From positions 146,174-210,173 of the forward strand of contig WNNJ02003452.1 of NCBI GenBank assembly GCA_012934845.2: a stretch of 64,000 nt of DNA, in the 5' to 3' direction. Below the pieces are notes generated by a model that had not been told where the DNA came from, did no database searches, and worked only from the letters and a program-made list of their open reading frames with translations. How positions within the stretch are numbered: position 1 is the first letter of the stretch; every line of letters starts with the position of its first letter. The position numbers and the translations under genes are program-made. Source of the DNA: Pomphorhynchus laevis (Eukaryota > Acanthocephala > Palaeacanthocephala > Echinorhynchida > Pomphorhynchidae). Below are positions 63,929 through 64,000 of this stretch, in pieces.

Positions 63929-63966
63929 GTGGACTTGTAAGCGTACAGCTTGTACGCATTTGCCAC
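63929..63966 (+). other. 3' hairpin, GTAC type (predicted RNA structure)
   Basis: Outer stem GTGG 63929-63932 / CCAC 63963-63966; inner stem GCGTAC 63941-63946 / GTACGC 63952-63957; loop AGCTT. Relative to the GTGC type, the G-C pair at one step has become A-T on both sides, a compensatory change. Also present in A4, A7 and, with one mismatch, A2. Confidence 0.78.
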
Positions 63967-64000
63967 ATTAAATAAATTTGTATTATTATTATTATTATTA

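Larger units (their letters stand above)
61530..64000 (+). mobile_element. LINE A8, 5'-truncated, ORF2 uninterrupted
   Basis: Begins at CCGTCTGACTCTGACTCTAT, in the endonuclease after the GDFN motif, and runs to the window edge. It ends with the GTAC-type hairpin (63,929-63,966), AAATAAATTTG and (TAT)n reaching base 64,000. It is the best preserved copy here and serves as the reference for family A. Confidence 0.93.

Overview
This is a repeat-dense, AT-rich stretch of an animal nuclear genome. Protein-coding elements use the standard code, two short spliced introns of a conserved kinase gene are readable, and nearly everything else is non-LTR retrotransposon (LINE) sequence in various states of decay. 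Very short introns (48 and 50 nt) at the 5' end of a gene and CR1/L2-type LINEs with YADD reverse transcriptases would fit a flatworm such as a trematode, but other invertebrates are possible and the sequence does not settle it. I saw no rRNA, tRNA, CRISPR or bacterial operon structure.

Host genes are scarce. The minus-strand segment 3,004-3,299 carries the first three coding exons of a misshapen/MAP4K4/TNIK-type STE20 kinase (start codon, glycine-rich loop and AVKV lysine), whose next exons must lie beyond the left edge; LINE B1 sits in that intron. A second, unidentified splice-flanked exon lies at 26,594-26,700 (minus).

The LINEs fall into several groups, labelled here for convenience. 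A, B and E are related L2/CR1-like families (motifs AFDIVDH, QGSVLGPILF, MQYADDILIY) with C/T-rich coding strands: A at 12.4k, 17.1-18.3k, 19.0-24.3k, 36.9k, 42.0-46.0k, 48.2-53.0k and 61.5-64.0k; B at 0.8k, 4.4-6.6k, 9.0k, 49.7-52.7k and 54.8k; E at 8.7-10.3k, 31.1-32.2k and 33.7-35.9k. C, D, F, G, H and K are other CR1-like lineages, some with ORF1 plus endonuclease plus RT (H2 at 56.8-61.1k is the most complete). Rarer pieces are a Jockey/I-like element with CCHC knuckles (27.3-30.6k), an RTE-like RT scrap (30.9k) and two fragments of RT elements with a restriction-like nuclease (6.65-8.5k and 54.0-54.5k). One short LTR-element gag fossil lies at 13.6-14.0k. Small foldback repeats, a ~310-bp tandem repeat and TA microsatellites fill the gaps.

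The elements form a stratified record: B4 sits inside A7, B3 inside E1, an 85-bp A tail inside C1, and J2 inside the tail of G1, several with readable target-site duplications. The most interesting signal is a two-tier hairpin at the 3' ends of many of these families whose stems change in compensating ways, while near-identical family A ORF2 regions are joined to two different versions of it. Together with a shared ORF1 zinc-binding motif and a recurrent ORF1/ORF2 overlap in the -1 frame, this suggests a common structure-recognising retrotransposition machinery. Copy A8 has an uninterrupted partial ORF2 and looks recently active.
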